From NCBI GenBank assembly GCA_018340805.1, contig JACMZG010000008.1:57478509-57542508 (forward strand): 64,000 nucleotides of DNA. Direction: 5' to 3'. Below, one piece after another: positions 1 through 32,547 of this stretch. Below the pieces are notes generated by a model, which saw only the letters and a program-made list of their open reading frames with translations, was not told the DNA's origin and did no database searches. This DNA is from Microvelia longipes. Its lineage: Eukaryota; Arthropoda; Insecta; Hemiptera; Veliidae. Every line of letters begins with the position of its first letter. Within the stretch, counting starts at the first letter, position 1. Both the position numbers and the translations under genes were made by a program.

Positions 1-610
1 TTTGCATATGACATTGGCATTTTGACAATTATTATATAAATAATAATATTAACATACAAGTATTATGAATTTCAACTCATATTTCACATATTTTCTACAT
101 AATTCTAACTTTATATATTTACTTTTGTTTTTTAAACTTTGTTTATTACAGAATAAAACATTTCAGCTGCCCTAACATCAAATTCTTATGGGAAAACATG
201 GTCCCAGACTTTTTACAATGGTCTCTACCCTCAGCATATTGACTCTAGCGAGTTAAAATTTACCATTATTATTTTGGTAGCTATCACCCCAATATGGTAA
301 TTTTGTTTCCACTATTGGTAACACTGGATAGTTAAATTAGAGCATACTGTAATATTGCTTATTTTAGAAACTGCATTGAATCTTAAGAAATTTAGTAATA
401 ATATTGTTATATTAGTAATTTCTCATCTAGCTATTGTTGTTGTCCTGCGTTCGTCGTATAAAAACCACAAAAATATAAAAAAAACCTCCTTCCCCCTCCC
501 TTCATGACCACAACCTTGTAAGCTCATTCGTCCTCTTTAAACTCGCTAAAATTATTAAATATTGACATTCGTTTTAATTAATATTTACAATATTGATAAT
601 TTACTTGCAG
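1..610 (+). other. Intron of the CYP4 gene (5' flank of first visible exon)
   Basis: AT-rich sequence with no supportable coding exon. It ends in a good acceptor (a run of T/A then TTGCAG) directly before the first visible P450 exon, so it is read as the 3' part of an intron. The exons for the N-terminal ~170 residues of the P450 must lie before base 1. Confidence 0.7.
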
Positions 611-21990
<21,380 letters not shown>

Positions 21991-22033
21991 ACCTTAAATG
22001 TTTGTAAATATGAGTATACTGTCAATTGAAATG

Positions 22034-22039
22034 AATAAA
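22034..22039 (+). terminator. Polyadenylation signal of the CYP4 gene
   Basis: AATAAA 44 bases after the P450 stop codon; a plausible polyadenylation signal by position and sequence. Confidence 0.65.
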
Positions 22040-22070
22040 AAAGTAAACCCTAATAGAAAGTTTAGATACA

Positions 22071-22430
22071 ATTTTTTAGCCTAGAAACCAATATAATCAA
22101 CCATGAGTGGTACAAGAACATTTAATTCTTATAATCACTTATTTATGCATCACTAAAATAACTAGGTATCATTTGACATTACCAAGTTTTGTAGTACTCC
22201 TAGTACTATGACTAAACTCTCATTACTATTACTACTGTATAGTAGTTACTTGAAATTCTATTTTTATTCCTAAACCCCCATTACTAGAAATACTATTTTT
22301 ATTCCTAACATGTCTGTAACCGATAACTCCTATTGTTACTATAACCAATTACTCCAACTAGTTTTTTAGCCTAGAAACCAATATAATCAACCATGAGTGG
22401 TACAAGAACATTTAATTCTTATAATCAAAG
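22071..22430. repeat. Two ~65-bp direct repeats flanking a 222-bp repeat
   Basis: AGCCTAGAAACCAATATAAT and the following ~45 bp occur at 22077 and again at 22369. Between them, 22139-22361 is almost identical to 23768-24000, including ACTAGGTATCATTTGACA and CATGTCTGTAACCGATAACT. Confidence 0.8.
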
Positions 22431-22473
22431 ACAATGAATATTATTATTTATGCAAATAAATGAACAATAAGCA

Positions 22474-22600
22474 GTGGCAGACTGAGCCAATAAGGTTTGG
22501 CAGACTGGCCAGAAGAGGGTTTGCCCTAAAAGGGCCCAGTTTTAGGCCCCCCTAAAAGGGGGCCTAAAACTCCCCTTTGAAGCCCTAGTAAATTTAGCCG
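22474..22600 (+). repeat. hAT-like non-autonomous element fragment
   Basis: Starts CAGTGGCAGACTGAGCC, matching the CAGAGGCGGACTGAGCC terminus of the element at 32035, and contains an inverted AGGCCCCCCTAAAAGGGGGCCT palindrome-like block near 22550. The other end is not clear. Confidence 0.5.
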
Positions 22601-23467
22601 TGAGCTTTGGGTGAGAGTCCAGAACCCTACAGGAAAAGGGGATTCCTTTGACTTGGAATCCTGGCCTAGTTAAGTCTGAAAGATATTAGGGTGCTAATCA
22701 TAAAACATAAGTAGCATTCAGAGTTTATAAGTTTATTGACAAAACTTAGTGGACATATTTAGGAACGCAGCAGCGTTCCGCCCCGAAAAGTCAAGAAGAA
22801 AAGTAAAAATACCCTGGTTAGTCAGTAAAATAGTCAAAAATCTACTTAAGGTGTTAGTGTATAGTATACTGTACGCAACAAAGTATGGTTTTTGAGGGTC
22901 TGTAGCGTAAAAACGGCTATAGGTACATAAATAATATTATAATATCTTTAAAGGGTGTGTCTTGTAGATCAAAAATAATGTCAGTTGACCTTCAGACTTC
23001 ATGCAGAGCGGATCATCCGTCATATTGAAGTGAGTTTTTACTGTTATTACTTTATTTAATTTGAAAAGAATTGATTTTATATTGGGAAGAATTATAAAAT
23101 AGATCGCGAATTTATTATAAGTTGATTGAACGCGATAAATGTTCGACAATCATAATTTTCTTAGAATCTTCAGCCATTTTGAATATTTATATTTTGTTTA
23201 TTACCATTTTATTGATCCTATTAATATATTTACTATAACTAATACATCTAACACAATAGTTATGCTACTCCAAGATAAATGGATTACTATTTATATTACT
23301 GTAAGCTATACAACTATTAATACTATATACAACTATACAGTGTCTACTACAATGTACAATATATTAATAACTAATAAAAATGAGTGGTGGCCCAGAGACA
23401 GTGTTCAGACTCCCACCCTTCACATGTTCCTACGATCATCCGCACTGCAATGTCATATATCCTACTT
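22600..23467. other. Intergenic, no gene seen
   Basis: AT-rich sequence with only short chance reading frames on both strands and no domain signature or supported splice structure. Confidence 0.6.
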
Positions 23468-23765
23468 CATAGAGATATATTACTAGAGGGAGCATAGCCT
23501 ATCTTAATACATTCTAAAGCCTGAATTATCATTTTGGGGCTCTGTGTAACCTTATTAAAACATCCTTCAAGAGTTAGTTATGGTTATAATAAATCAATTG
23601 GCTTCTCACACATTTTATGTGTTTTGGTTTTTATTTTAAATGTTCTACTATATAAGTTACAATAGTTTCGTTCTGTTTATTTGATTGTACTAATAGTTAA
23701 AGGTGGTCAATTTACTTATTCAAATGATTCAAAATTCAACTAATAGTAATATATCACTTCGACCA
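23468..23765 (+). mobile_element. MITE family 2, copy 1 (CATAGAGATATATTACTAGAG end)
   Basis: Starts ATAGAGATATATTACTAGAG and then AGCATAGCCTATCTTAATAC. It is alignable to 24150-24390 and to the reverse complement of 28030-28346. Confidence 0.7.
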
Positions 23766-23767
23766 TC

Positions 23768-24000
23768 GACCCCTTATTTTTGCATCACTAAAATAACTAG
23801 GTATCATTTGACACTACCGAGTTTTGTAGTACTCCTAGTACTATGACTAAACTCTCATTACTATTACTACTGTATAGTAGTTACTTGAAATTCTATTTTT
23901 ATTCCTAAACCCCCATTACTAGACATACTATTTTTATTCCTAACATGTCTGTAACCGATAACTCCTATTGTTACTATAACCAATTACTCCAACTAGTTAT
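23768..24000 (+). repeat. Second copy of the 22139-22361 repeat
   Basis: About 230 bp, differing from 22139-22361 at only a few positions. It lies directly next to MITE family 2 copies on both sides. Confidence 0.85.
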
Positions 24001-24149
24001 ACATTATCAGCATTAGTTCTTTTTTTATAGCTTCATCACATATACTGCCTTGGTGGACTATTTTTTGTTGCCTTGGTTTGTTATGTTTTAGTATTCTCTC
24101 AAAAAAGAGCTTTTCCTCATCCCAAAGGCATTGATACCAAACTACTTTG

Positions 24150-24390
24150 CATGGAGATATATTACTAGAGAGGGCATAGCCTATCTCAATACATTAAGAG
24201 GCCTGAAACATTATTTTGGAATCAATTGTTTTTGGCTTCCCGCAATTTGTGTTTCGAGTTGTATTTAAAAATTTATACTATATAAGTTACTGTAATTTTG
24301 TACTGATTTTAGTTGTAGAAGGTAGTCAGATTACTTTTTTGATCTTTCGAAATTCAACCAATAGGGCCCCACTAGTAATAATATTTCTAT
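24150..24390 (+). mobile_element. MITE family 2, copy 2
   Basis: Shares GAGATATATTACTAGAGAGG, GGCATAGCCTATCTCAATAC and TTATACTATATAAGTTACTG with the other copies. It ends in CTAGTAATAATATTTCTATG, the inverted terminus. Confidence 0.75.
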
Positions 24391-24642
24391 GCTGTTATGT
24401 ATGGCATAGTCCAAGACCTTTGTGAGGGTACTGCCTGCTACTTTGTTCAGACATGGGGTTTGACAGGGGGTTCAACCCCAGGCCTGTTGTCGTGTCAGGG
24501 TAAACACAGGGTTCGACCCTGAAATAATTTTTCATGGTGATAAATACCGTGTGAAAAGTTGGGATGGACCCCAAGTTGACACAGTTGGGGTCTCCAACTG
24601 TGTCAACATGGGGTCGATCCTATATTATAGAGTAACAAACTG

Positions 24643-25185
24643 TCACATAGGAGAGGGGGTAGCTGGAGTGAGGGAAATTTTAACCTCTCTCTCTTTCCCC
24701 TCCTATTAGATCTCTTTCTCTAACCAGACACAAAAGTGTGAACATGTCTGATTTATAAAATAATTAAAAACTAATATTGTAAGTACTTACAATTTATTTC
24801 TATTAATCTTAATATGTGTTTCTGTTTTAAATAAACATTATTATTTCTGATCTATTTAGGTTTGAGTTATTATTGACTTTAATTATTTAAGCAAACCCTC
24901 TCCTGACAAAACGGCTAAAATTAGTTGACAGCATGGGATAATAATGATGTTAGTCCTGGATGTTATACTACGCCCACCATTTCGTGACCAACCTCATTGT
25001 TTCCCAACACTATTCTCCCATGCTGTCCACTATAAGTGAGCATGGGGTTGAACTCCATACTGAGTGAACACAGGGTTGAATCCCTTGCCAAACCCCACGT
25101 GTGAACGAAGTATATATTTGTATTCTTTATATACCTACAAGTCACACCTTATTTTTTCCCTATAATTTTCCTTATTTACCCTGCT
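24643..25185 (+). mobile_element. LTR-like direct repeat, left copy (contains MITE family 1)
   Basis: About 540 bp, near-identical to 26528-27079. It starts near TGTCACATAGGAGAGGGGG and contains a TTTTAAATAAACATTATTA polyadenylation-like block. A palindromic MITE (24904-25040) is present at the same place in both copies. Orientation and spacing fit a pair of LTRs, but a terminal CA and target duplication were not identified. Confidence 0.5.
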
Positions 25186-25281
25186 TATGAAGTTACCTAC
25201 TTAGTAGAAATTTTAAAAAATGGTAAACTAGTACCAGATCCTATTCATGTTAAACGTTTAAAACCTTATAAATTAACATAA
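25186..25281 (+). pseudogene. Probable LTR-retrotransposon Pol C-terminal fragment
   Basis: An open stretch of ~31 codons ending in TAA encodes YEVTYLVEILKNGKLVP followed by DPIHVKRLKPYKLT. The pattern 'P-x-H-V-x-R-L-K-P-Y' is typical of the extreme C terminus of Gypsy-type integrases. It abuts the left LTR-like repeat directly, suggesting a large internal deletion. Short, so the call is tentative. Confidence 0.4.
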
Positions 25282-25397
25282 ATATTTATGTTATACTTTT
25301 TGTAAAAAATTTTTTTATAAAATTGTTAAAAATAGTATTCTAAAATAATTTAGACGTGAAAGTTTGTGACAATGGTGCATTATGAGTAAAATTAGTT

Positions 25398-25468
25398 GGA
25401 CGTAATCCATTGTCAGTGCTATTTACAATTAACGACGTTTCGGGAGCAGGTACTTCTCCCATCATCAG
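25398..25468 (-). ncRNA. Hammerhead-ribozyme-like motif of a Penelope-like element
   Basis: On minus: CTGATGA (25468-25462), a 5-bp stem GGGAG/CTCCC (25460-25456 with 25446-25442), then GAAACGT (25441-25435), and further on ACGTC (about 25402-25398) that could close stem III and supply the cleavage triplet. One extra U separates CTGATGA from the stem and no convincing stem I is seen. Hammerhead motifs are known in Penelope-like elements. Confidence 0.5.
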
Positions 25469-25668
25469 GTTCGTCTTGAGAAGGACGGTGTGTGAGTCAA
25501 GTGTTGGGTGTTAGGACTTTAACCTAACTTCGTAGGCAGGTATCAACGACTTGTTATGCACTTTGAAACCTTGTCTACGATGGGGCCTTCCCCGTCTATA
25601 TAGGGATTAGGGTTCCTTATATACCTCCTAGCTACCTGCGAATACGTATTATCGAGATCTTTCAAGTT

Positions 25669-25976
25669 CTAATACTGCCTTTTTAGCTCCTTCTTCAGCA
25701 TTGGGATCCATATCGGATCGATATTGATGCTTGTTTGGCTTATAGGTGGGTTCTCGGACGTCGCCATATAGGCTGCTTCTTTAATTTTCCGGTTTCTCCA
25801 ATGCTCCTCTTTATGAATGATTTTTGCTTCATTCCATTGCATTCGGTGGTCATTCTCCCATACATGAGCTGCTATTTTTGATCTCTCAAGTTCTCCCCTT
25901 CGTACGTATCCTTTATGTTCTTGAACCCTGGTATCTAGAGGTCTTCCAGATTCTCCGTAGTATACTAATTTTACTC
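25669..25976 (-). pseudogene. Penelope-like element GIY-YIG endonuclease fragment
   Basis: The minus frame encodes a ~100-residue block: YYGESGRPLDTRVQEHK, RGELERSKIAAHVWEND and HRMQWNEAKI. This is the GIY-YIG-type C-terminal endonuclease of Penelope-like retroelements (catalytic-type Arg of GRPLDTR; His/Trp downstream). The RT portion is missing. The AT-rich reading upstream of 25976 is unlikely to belong. The element continues on minus to about 25370. Confidence 0.8.
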
Positions 25977-26527
25977 TAAAATAATTCTTATAAGTTAAAT
26001 AATTATAGATATAAGTTTTGTAAAACTGAAATAAATGTTTCATATCAATAAAATAAAAGCAATAATGTTAAAGAAAATAAAGTATTAAGTAAGTTTAAAT
26101 ATACTTAAAATTAATAAAATAAAATATAAATTAAACAATTTTAATAAAAAAATAATAGAATCTAAACAAAAATGAATAAATATAAAGATAAATTAAAAAT
26201 TTTAAATGTTATTTAAATTTTGAAATTTTATTAGTTTGATTTTTGAGTTATGATTTTTTTGTCATTTTTTTGCCCCTCCATTTAGTGATACTTTTCTGTT
26301 TTTATATTTTTTAATATTAACTTCCCTTATTTTTCTTTCTACGACTTGTGTGTGTGGAGAACTGATCCCTCTGTTCTCACACTAGTCTTGCTAGCTCAAA
26401 GCTTTTTTAGGAAGGCCTGATCAACCATTCCTTGGAACTCTGAGAGTTAGTCAATTTTTTCCTAAGTACATTAAATTTTTTTTTCAAACTCAAATTCGAG
26501 TCGGATATCATAAAACAAACAGAAAGG

Positions 26528-27079
26528 CGTCACATAGTGAGGAGAGGGGGTAGCTTGAGTGAGGGAAATTTTAACCTCTCTCTCTTTCCCCTCCTATTAG
26601 ATCTCTTTCTCTAACCAGACACAGAAGTGTAAACATGTCTGATTTATAAAATAATTAAAAACTAATATTGTAAGTACTTACAATTTATTTTTATTAATCT
26701 TAATATGTGTTTCTGTTTTAAATAAACATTATTATTTCTGATCTATTTAGGTTTGAGTTATTATTGACTTTAATTATTTAAGCAAACCCTCTCCTGACAA
26801 AACGGCTAAAATTAGTTGACAGCATGGGATAATAATGATGTTAGTCCTGGATGTTATACTACGCCCACCATTTCGTGACCAACCTCATTGGTTCCCAACA
26901 CTATTCTCCCATGCTGTCCACTATAAGTGAGCATGGGGTTGAACTCCATACTGAGTGAACACAGGGTTGAATCCCTTGCCAAACCCCACGTGTGAACGAA
27001 GTATATATTTGTATTCTTTATATACCTACAAGTCACACCTTATTTTATCCCTATAATTTTCCTTATTTACCCTGCTATT
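26528..27079 (+). mobile_element. LTR-like direct repeat, right copy
   Basis: Near-identical to 24643-25185 with the same internal MITE (about 26797-26933). It is preceded by AAAGGCG, a possible purine tract. It ends at ACCCTGCT, where the two copies diverge. Confidence 0.5.
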
Positions 27080-27106
27080 TTCTAATAATGTAATATTGTA
27101 CTGTTG

Positions 27107-27240
27107 CAGCTCCTGTGAATGTTACCACAGTGAGTAGAGTTCCTTTACAATATAACCTTGTCAAAGGAAGAAGCAGAATGAAAGTTGCACCCGCTACACA
27201 AATTCTAAGACCTACAATGGCTGGCTATATTTTGACTTAA
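27107..27240 (+). other. Exon-like open segment of unknown origin
   Basis: A splice-acceptor-like TTGCAG is followed by 43 open codons (PVNVTTVSRVPLQYN, then KGRSRMKVAPATQILRPTMA) and a TAA. I do not recognise the sequence, and no upstream partner exon was found. It may be a remnant of a host terminal exon or part of a retroelement. Confidence 0.25.
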
Positions 27241-27360
27241 GTCAAACTCAGGTAAAGAGATTTTTTTACTTCTTTGCTAAATGTTTAAATAATAATTATT
27301 TTTTTTAAACTTAGCTCATTTTCTAATGCTTTATTGACACTCTGTAAATGATGAGCATTT

Positions 27361-27526
27361 ATAGTACAACACATGGCTAAAATCAGTTGACAGTGCGGGA
27401 AAATAGTGTTGAGGAACCAATAAGGATGACCTGATTTGAAATTGAGGGCGTGGTTTAACCCCTCATTGGCTCTCTAGCATTATTTTCCCACGCTGTCAAC
27501 TGATTATAGCTGTGTGTCGTATTAAA
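27361..27526. mobile_element. Palindromic MITE family 1 copy
   Basis: Starts ATAGTACAACACATGGCTAA and ends TATAGCTGTGTGTCGTATT. The core arms are AAAATCAGTTGACAG and CTGTCAACTGATT. Inverted-repeat arms extend nearly to the centre. Confidence 0.85.
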
Positions 27527-27784
27527 ACCCTAGATCACTCATCTATGTCAATTTTAACCTGTTATTGTGTAATAAATAAATAAATGAATTTGACCTTCAT
27601 GTTTTTGAAAATTAGAGCTATCAACCATACCAATAATTTGTTACCCTCCCTCCATATTCCAGGTAATCTTTACCCAGTAATATCAGTATTATGTTTCCCC
27701 TTGTGATATCTGAAGACTAATGTATAATAATATAATACTGTACACTGTAGTGGTTTTTAAATTAATAATAATATTTATTCATGA

Positions 27785-27957
27785 TTATAAACACACGGTT
27801 AAAATCAGTTGACAGTGTGGAAAAACAGTGTTGATGAACCAATGAGGTTAGTCATGGATAAAACCACGCCCACAATATCATATCAGGCCAACATTATTGG
27901 TTCCTCAAAACTATATTTTCATGTTGTTAACCGTTTTATAATCGTGTGCTATACTAT
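27785..27957. mobile_element. Palindromic MITE family 1 copy
   Basis: ACACGGTTAAAATCAGTTGA at the left; the right arm is more decayed (GTTAACCGTTTTATAATCGT). Confidence 0.8.
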
Positions 27958-28029
27958 AATTAATTTCATTTTTGATTAATTGTATCTTGTACAAACTCAC
28001 TCTTTTATTGCAATTAATCGTTTTTAATC

Positions 28030-28346
28030 ATAGAGATATTATTACTAGAGAGGCCCTATTGATTGAATTTTGAAACATCGAAAAAGTAATGTAATCACCT
28101 TCGCTAAAAATATAATCAAATAATCAGTAAAAAATTACAATAACTTATATAGAAGAACGTTAAAAATACAAATCAAAACACAAACAATGTGCGGAAAGCC
28201 GAAAACAATTGATTTATAATAACCTTAACTCACTCTTCAAGGGGATTTTATTGAGGTTACACAGAGCCCCTGAGAGCCCCTAAACGATGTTTCAGGCCTT
28301 TCGATGTATTGTGATAGGCTATGCCCCCTCTAGTATAAATATCTCT
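28030..28346 (-). mobile_element. MITE family 2, copy 3 (inverted, best ends)
   Basis: About 317 bp with terminal inverted repeats CATAGAGATATTATTACTAG and CATAGAGATATTTATACTAG. Internal sequence matches the reverse complement of 23468-23765. Confidence 0.8.
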
Positions 28347-28750
28347 ATGGTTTAAATTAGTTGTAAAGGGTATTTAAATTATTATCATTATTGTGTTTTA
28401 TTTGATTAATTGCTAATTAATTTTATTTACTTGCTAAAATAATTAATAACTCTCTTCAATCACCGTCTATTTTTAATTTTTTGTTTAAATTGTTTGTTGC
28501 GAGTATTTAAATAAACTGATAAAATTATCGTTTTCAACAATTTTTTTTATTTAAATTTTATTTATTGCTTTGAAGTTTTAATTTGTGGTCAATAATATTG
28601 TTGTGTTACCTTTTAGTTATTTAATAACCTTGTTTTTGGAGTTATAATAAATATGACCTGGTTATTAGTGAATACCAGGTTAAAACACTTACTATGACTG
28701 TTAAAGTGATATTTTAAATTTACGTCCAACCATAACTGTTATTCTGCTCT
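28347..28750. other. Intergenic AT-rich stretch, nothing identified
   Basis: No open coding segment, tRNA-like element or recognised repeat apart from short A/T runs. Confidence 0.6.
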
Positions 28751-28926
28751 ATAGTACGACACACGGCTAAAATCAGTTGACAGCGTGGGATAATAATGTG
28801 AGGGAGCCAATGAGGAAAGTCCTAGATGTTAAACCACGCCCTCAATTTCAAATCAGGCCAACCATATTGGTTCCTGAACACTATTTTCCCATGCTGTCAA
28901 CTGATTTTAACCGTGTTTCGTACTAT
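28751..28926. mobile_element. Palindromic MITE family 1, best-preserved copy
   Basis: About 176 bp. Left ATAGTACGACACACGGCTAA and right reverse complement ATAGTACGAAACACGGTTAA; arms pair for about 65 bp. Ends fit a TATAGTAC...GTACTATA pattern, possibly with a TA target. Confidence 0.9.
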
Positions 28927-28959
28927 AATTCAACTGAGACAGCTAATCTCTTGGTAATC

Positions 28960-30030
28960 AACTATAGCACCCTCTAATATTTATGTTAGAGAGGTTGTTA
29001 GTCAAAGAATAGTTTGTTAAGGATGACCTCAGAGACGTGAACCTGAAATTCCCAGTTTCCTTTTCAACCTGTATTTGCAGTGGTTTGCGAAAAACTAAAT
29101 TGTTTTAGAAACCAAGATAAAGGTGATTATTTGTTTGCAGTTATCATTGAGTAATGTTGTAGAACTAATGTAATGTTTTGAAACTTTGTACAAAAATCAG
29201 TCTACCACTGTAGTTGTGCTATTCGGAAAATATTTTTTATGATATCATTAACCCACAAGTATCATCTCATTATCAGCATTAGTTCTATTTTTATCAAATG
29301 GCTTCTGTACATTTTTTAAAAAATCGGAAAATAATCTAATTGAGTTAAAATTTGGTACAAGTGTATACCAATTTTAGTGTAAATAAGTACTCTAAGTTTC
29401 GTTACCAAATTTATTATAAATAGTTTATTTTAAAAATGTTTTCAAAATGGATGGACAGAACACCTAACTTAAAAATATTTTTATGACATCATTAACCTGC
29501 AATAATGATAACATATGTGTCGAATTTTATCTCATTATCAGCAGTTCAATTTTTATCAAATGGCTTCATAATTTCAAAATTTTTAAAAAACCGAAGATAA
29601 TACAATAGAATTGAAATTTGGTACAAGAGTATACCTTTACGTAATAAATAAGTTTCGTTACCCGATTTTTTTAAATAGTTTTTAAAATGGATGGACGGAA
29701 CACTTAACTTTGTTAGATTCCATCCTTTTTACACAAATGGTTTTATTATTAAAGTATATTTAGTTGTTTTATATATATTTTGTGTAAATAAACAGTTTAT
29801 TTATTTATTTATCTATCTTCATTAGCACCCTCTAATAATTATGTTATTGTTTCAGATTGTCTAAGAAGTATAATGAGGGGATTTGTTGGTCAAAGAAAAG
29901 TTTGTTGAGGGTGACCCCCAGAGACTTGATTGCTGTAATTTCCAGTTTCCTCGTCAGCCTGTATTTGCAGTAGTTTGGGGAAAACAAATTTGTTTTGGAA
30001 ACTCTGATAAAGGTGATTATTTGTTATTAG
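28960..30030 (+). repeat. Pair of related repeats flanking CCTCATTTATACCG-family sequence
   Basis: 28965-29130 and 29825-30025 share TAGCACCCTCTAATA, CTGTATTTGCAGT and GATAAAGGTGATTATTTGTT. A third, inverted copy is at 32640-32760. Between them, 29190-29720 is made of two tandem pieces of the abundant repeat with TCTCATTATCAGCA and TTTTTATCAAATGGCTTC. Confidence 0.6.
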
Positions 30031-30529
30031 TTTTATATTTTTAGAGCATCTCTTTAGTTTAGGTGACCCCTAAGATTTTTGCGTTTATTTACCTTTGTAA
30101 ATAAACAAAGTTTTTTGCTTTTTTTAATTTTTTTTAATTAATATGTTGTATTTATGAATGTAAAACAAAGGGGTCATCTAATCTAAAGAAGTACCATTAT
30201 TAGTATTAAGGTAAGGGGTTTTGTCCTAATCCACTGCCACTTCAAGTCTTTTGTACAATCCCTTTGTATACCTATCTAAATTATTTATGAAGATCTCAGT
30301 AAAAAGCTATATTCTTGTGACTACCTCTAATACTGTGAAACATGAATAATTGCATCCAGTAGTCATTTTTAGGCCACCCTGGGGTCCTTGCTTTAGGACT
30401 GCATTTATTTTATTTTTTTATTGGATAAACTGCAAAACACTTTTATATAATTTATTAAACAATATAAAAATTGAAATTAATACCGAAAATATTTATGTCT
30501 CTACCACCACTTTTCTTTATGTTGATTTA

Positions 30530-31030
30530 ATAAGGTGTTAAAGGAACTTATTTCAAAAAGATATATCTCCCTACTCCCACGTTTCTTAATTTTTTTGGTG
30601 TTAAAAGAATTAATTTTAACCAGATTTATTTCCCTTCTCCCATGGATCATAATTTTTTTGGTGTTGAAAGAATCAATTTTAACAAGATTTATCTCCCTAC
30701 TCCTACGTTTCATTTTTTTGTGTTAAAAGATTCAAATTTTAACAACATTTATCTCCCTACTCCCAAGTTTTTTAATTTTTTTTGTGTTGAAAGATTCAAT
30801 TTTAACAATATTTATTTCCCTACTCCCACGTTTTTTATTTTTTTTTTGTGTTATAAGTATTAATTTTAACAAGATTTATCACCCTACTCCCACGGATCTT
30901 AATTTTTTATGTGTTGAAAGATTCAATTTTAACAATATTTATCTCCCTACTTCCACGTTTCTTAATTTTTTTTTTTGTGTTGAATCAATCAATTTTACCT
31001 AGAATTATCTCCCTACTCGTACGTTTCTTT
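30530..31030 (+). repeat. ~62-bp minisatellite, about 8 units
   Basis: The unit contains GTGTTRAAAGAWTYAATTTTAAC, then ATTTATCTCCCTACTCCCAC and a poly-T tract. Several overlapping short reading frames on both strands come from the repeat and are not genes. Confidence 0.88.
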
Positions 31031-31054
31031 CTTTTCACAAAGTTCTCCGTCTGC

Positions 31055-31320
31055 TATGTGTGTGTGTGTTATCATCGTAGCTCCTAGTTAATTTATGCTA
31101 GAGAGTTGAAACTTTGTATGAAAATGAGTCTACCACTGTAGTTGTGCTATTCGGAAAATATTTTTATGACATCATTAACCTGCAATAATGATAACATATG
31201 TGTCGAATTTTATCTCATTATTAGCATTAGTTCAATTTTTATCAAATGGCTTCATAATTTCAAAATTTTTAAAAAATAGGAAAATAATACAATAGAATTG
31301 AAATTAGGTTAATTATGTTA
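31055..31320 (+). repeat. CCTCATTTATACCG-family repeat copy
   Basis: GTGTGTGTTATCATCGTAGC, CTAGAGAGTTGAAACTTTGT and GTCTACCACTGTAGTTGTGC match 29190-29240, 59700-59760 and 63900-63960. Confidence 0.65.
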
Positions 31321-31520
31321 AGCCTTGAAAAAGATCAAATTATATCGAAAGCTCGGAAAAATTAGTTTTTTTTTATTATTTTGAACCTATTCCTTCTCAA
31401 AAGCTTTAATAATTTAAAATAGAGGTCCCTATAAAGTTTTTTGTCTTACTCTAACTAATATTGTTTTGAACAAGTTATTCTAATGTTAATATATACAATA
31501 GAATACACACACTACAGCAA

Positions 31521-31693
31521 TACTATACAGATAGTTATAATTAGTTGACAGTGTAGGAAAATAATGCGGGGATTTAATGTGGTTTCTCCTCGATGTTAAA
31601 CCACGCCCAAAATTTCATATCTGATCAACTTCATTGTTTCCTCAAGACTATTTCCCCACAATTTCAACTGATTTAAACCGTCTGCTATACTAT
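31521..31693. mobile_element. Palindromic MITE family 1 copy (diverged)
   Basis: ATAATTAGTTGACAGTGTAG and the reverse complement of CAATTTCAACTGATTTAAAC delimit it. It is followed by a short direct duplication of AACAGTATGCRATAYCAGGA (31710 and 31746). Confidence 0.75.
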
Positions 31694-32034
31694 AATTTGT
31701 ACCTAAACAGTATGCAATATCAGGATGGCTTCAGTCCATTAGTTAAACAGTATGCGATACCAGGATGGCTTCAGTCCAGTGTTTTACAGAAACATCCAAT
31801 TTTACTCACAATAGCATCAAGAACAGCCTGAAAGAAAATAAGGAACGGATTAAGATTGATGCATTTTTAATTTTTTTGTATTTTAATGTATTAAAATTGT
31901 TTTTGTTTTGTTATTTATAACATTTTTATTGTAATTGTTTACATAAAAAATAAAGGGTATTTTTCTTTCTTTGTTGAAAGGTACTACCCAAGCCAAATTT
32001 TAAAAGCCTTTTTTACTCTTGTATTCAGTATTCC

Positions 32035-32547
32035 CAGAGGCGGACTGAGCCCAAAAAGCCTGATGAGGGTTTGGGCCAGTCTTCTGTATGGGGCCCTTAA
32101 AAGTCCAAATAAATAAATAGGCACCTTATGGACCTTAGATTCAGGTAAGAATGATTATTTATTTATTTACAATTAACGGCTTACAAGCCTTTAAAGTAAA
32201 AAATTTTTAACATGAATCATTTGGTAAACATATGGTTTAGAGTTATAATAACAACTAACTTGTTTAAGTAAACAAGAAAAAACGAATGTTTTTAAATACT
32301 TTAAATTATTTGTCTCTAAAAGCTCTTTATCTATATTAGAAGCTCTACAGTCTAGTATTAGGCCCCTTTGACTCCGGTGTTAAAAATATAATACATAATT
32401 ATAATAAATAAATAACTTTATGTATTATAACCTTAGAAAGTTTAATTTTTTACTTTTAAATTTTTGTAAATTTTCTTTAAGTTTATTTTTGGCTGAGGGG
32501 CCCGAGGAGGGCTGCCGCCCCCACCCTCACTGGCCAGTCCGCCCCTG
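32035..32547. mobile_element. hAT-like non-autonomous DNA element with 8-bp target duplication
   Basis: 513 bp. The left terminus is CAGAGGCGGACTGAGCC and the right terminus (reverse complement) is CAGGGGCGGACTGGCCAG. Flanking 8-mers AGTATTCC (32027-32034) and AGTATTCA (32548-32555) differ at one base. CAG-starting short TIRs with 8-bp duplications are the hAT pattern. No transposase ORF. Confidence 0.85.

Noticed and set aside
121..260. Upstream P450 exon after TTATTACAG near 151
   Set aside because: The following reading frame hits a stop quickly and does not match CYP4 sequence expected before ETAMG.
24963..27036. Two near-identical 60-codon minus frames (24963 and 26854)
   Set aside because: They fall in the duplicated LTR-like repeat and across the MITE; no domain.
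30501..31002. Several 63-73-codon frames
   Set aside because: Produced by the ~62-bp minisatellite.
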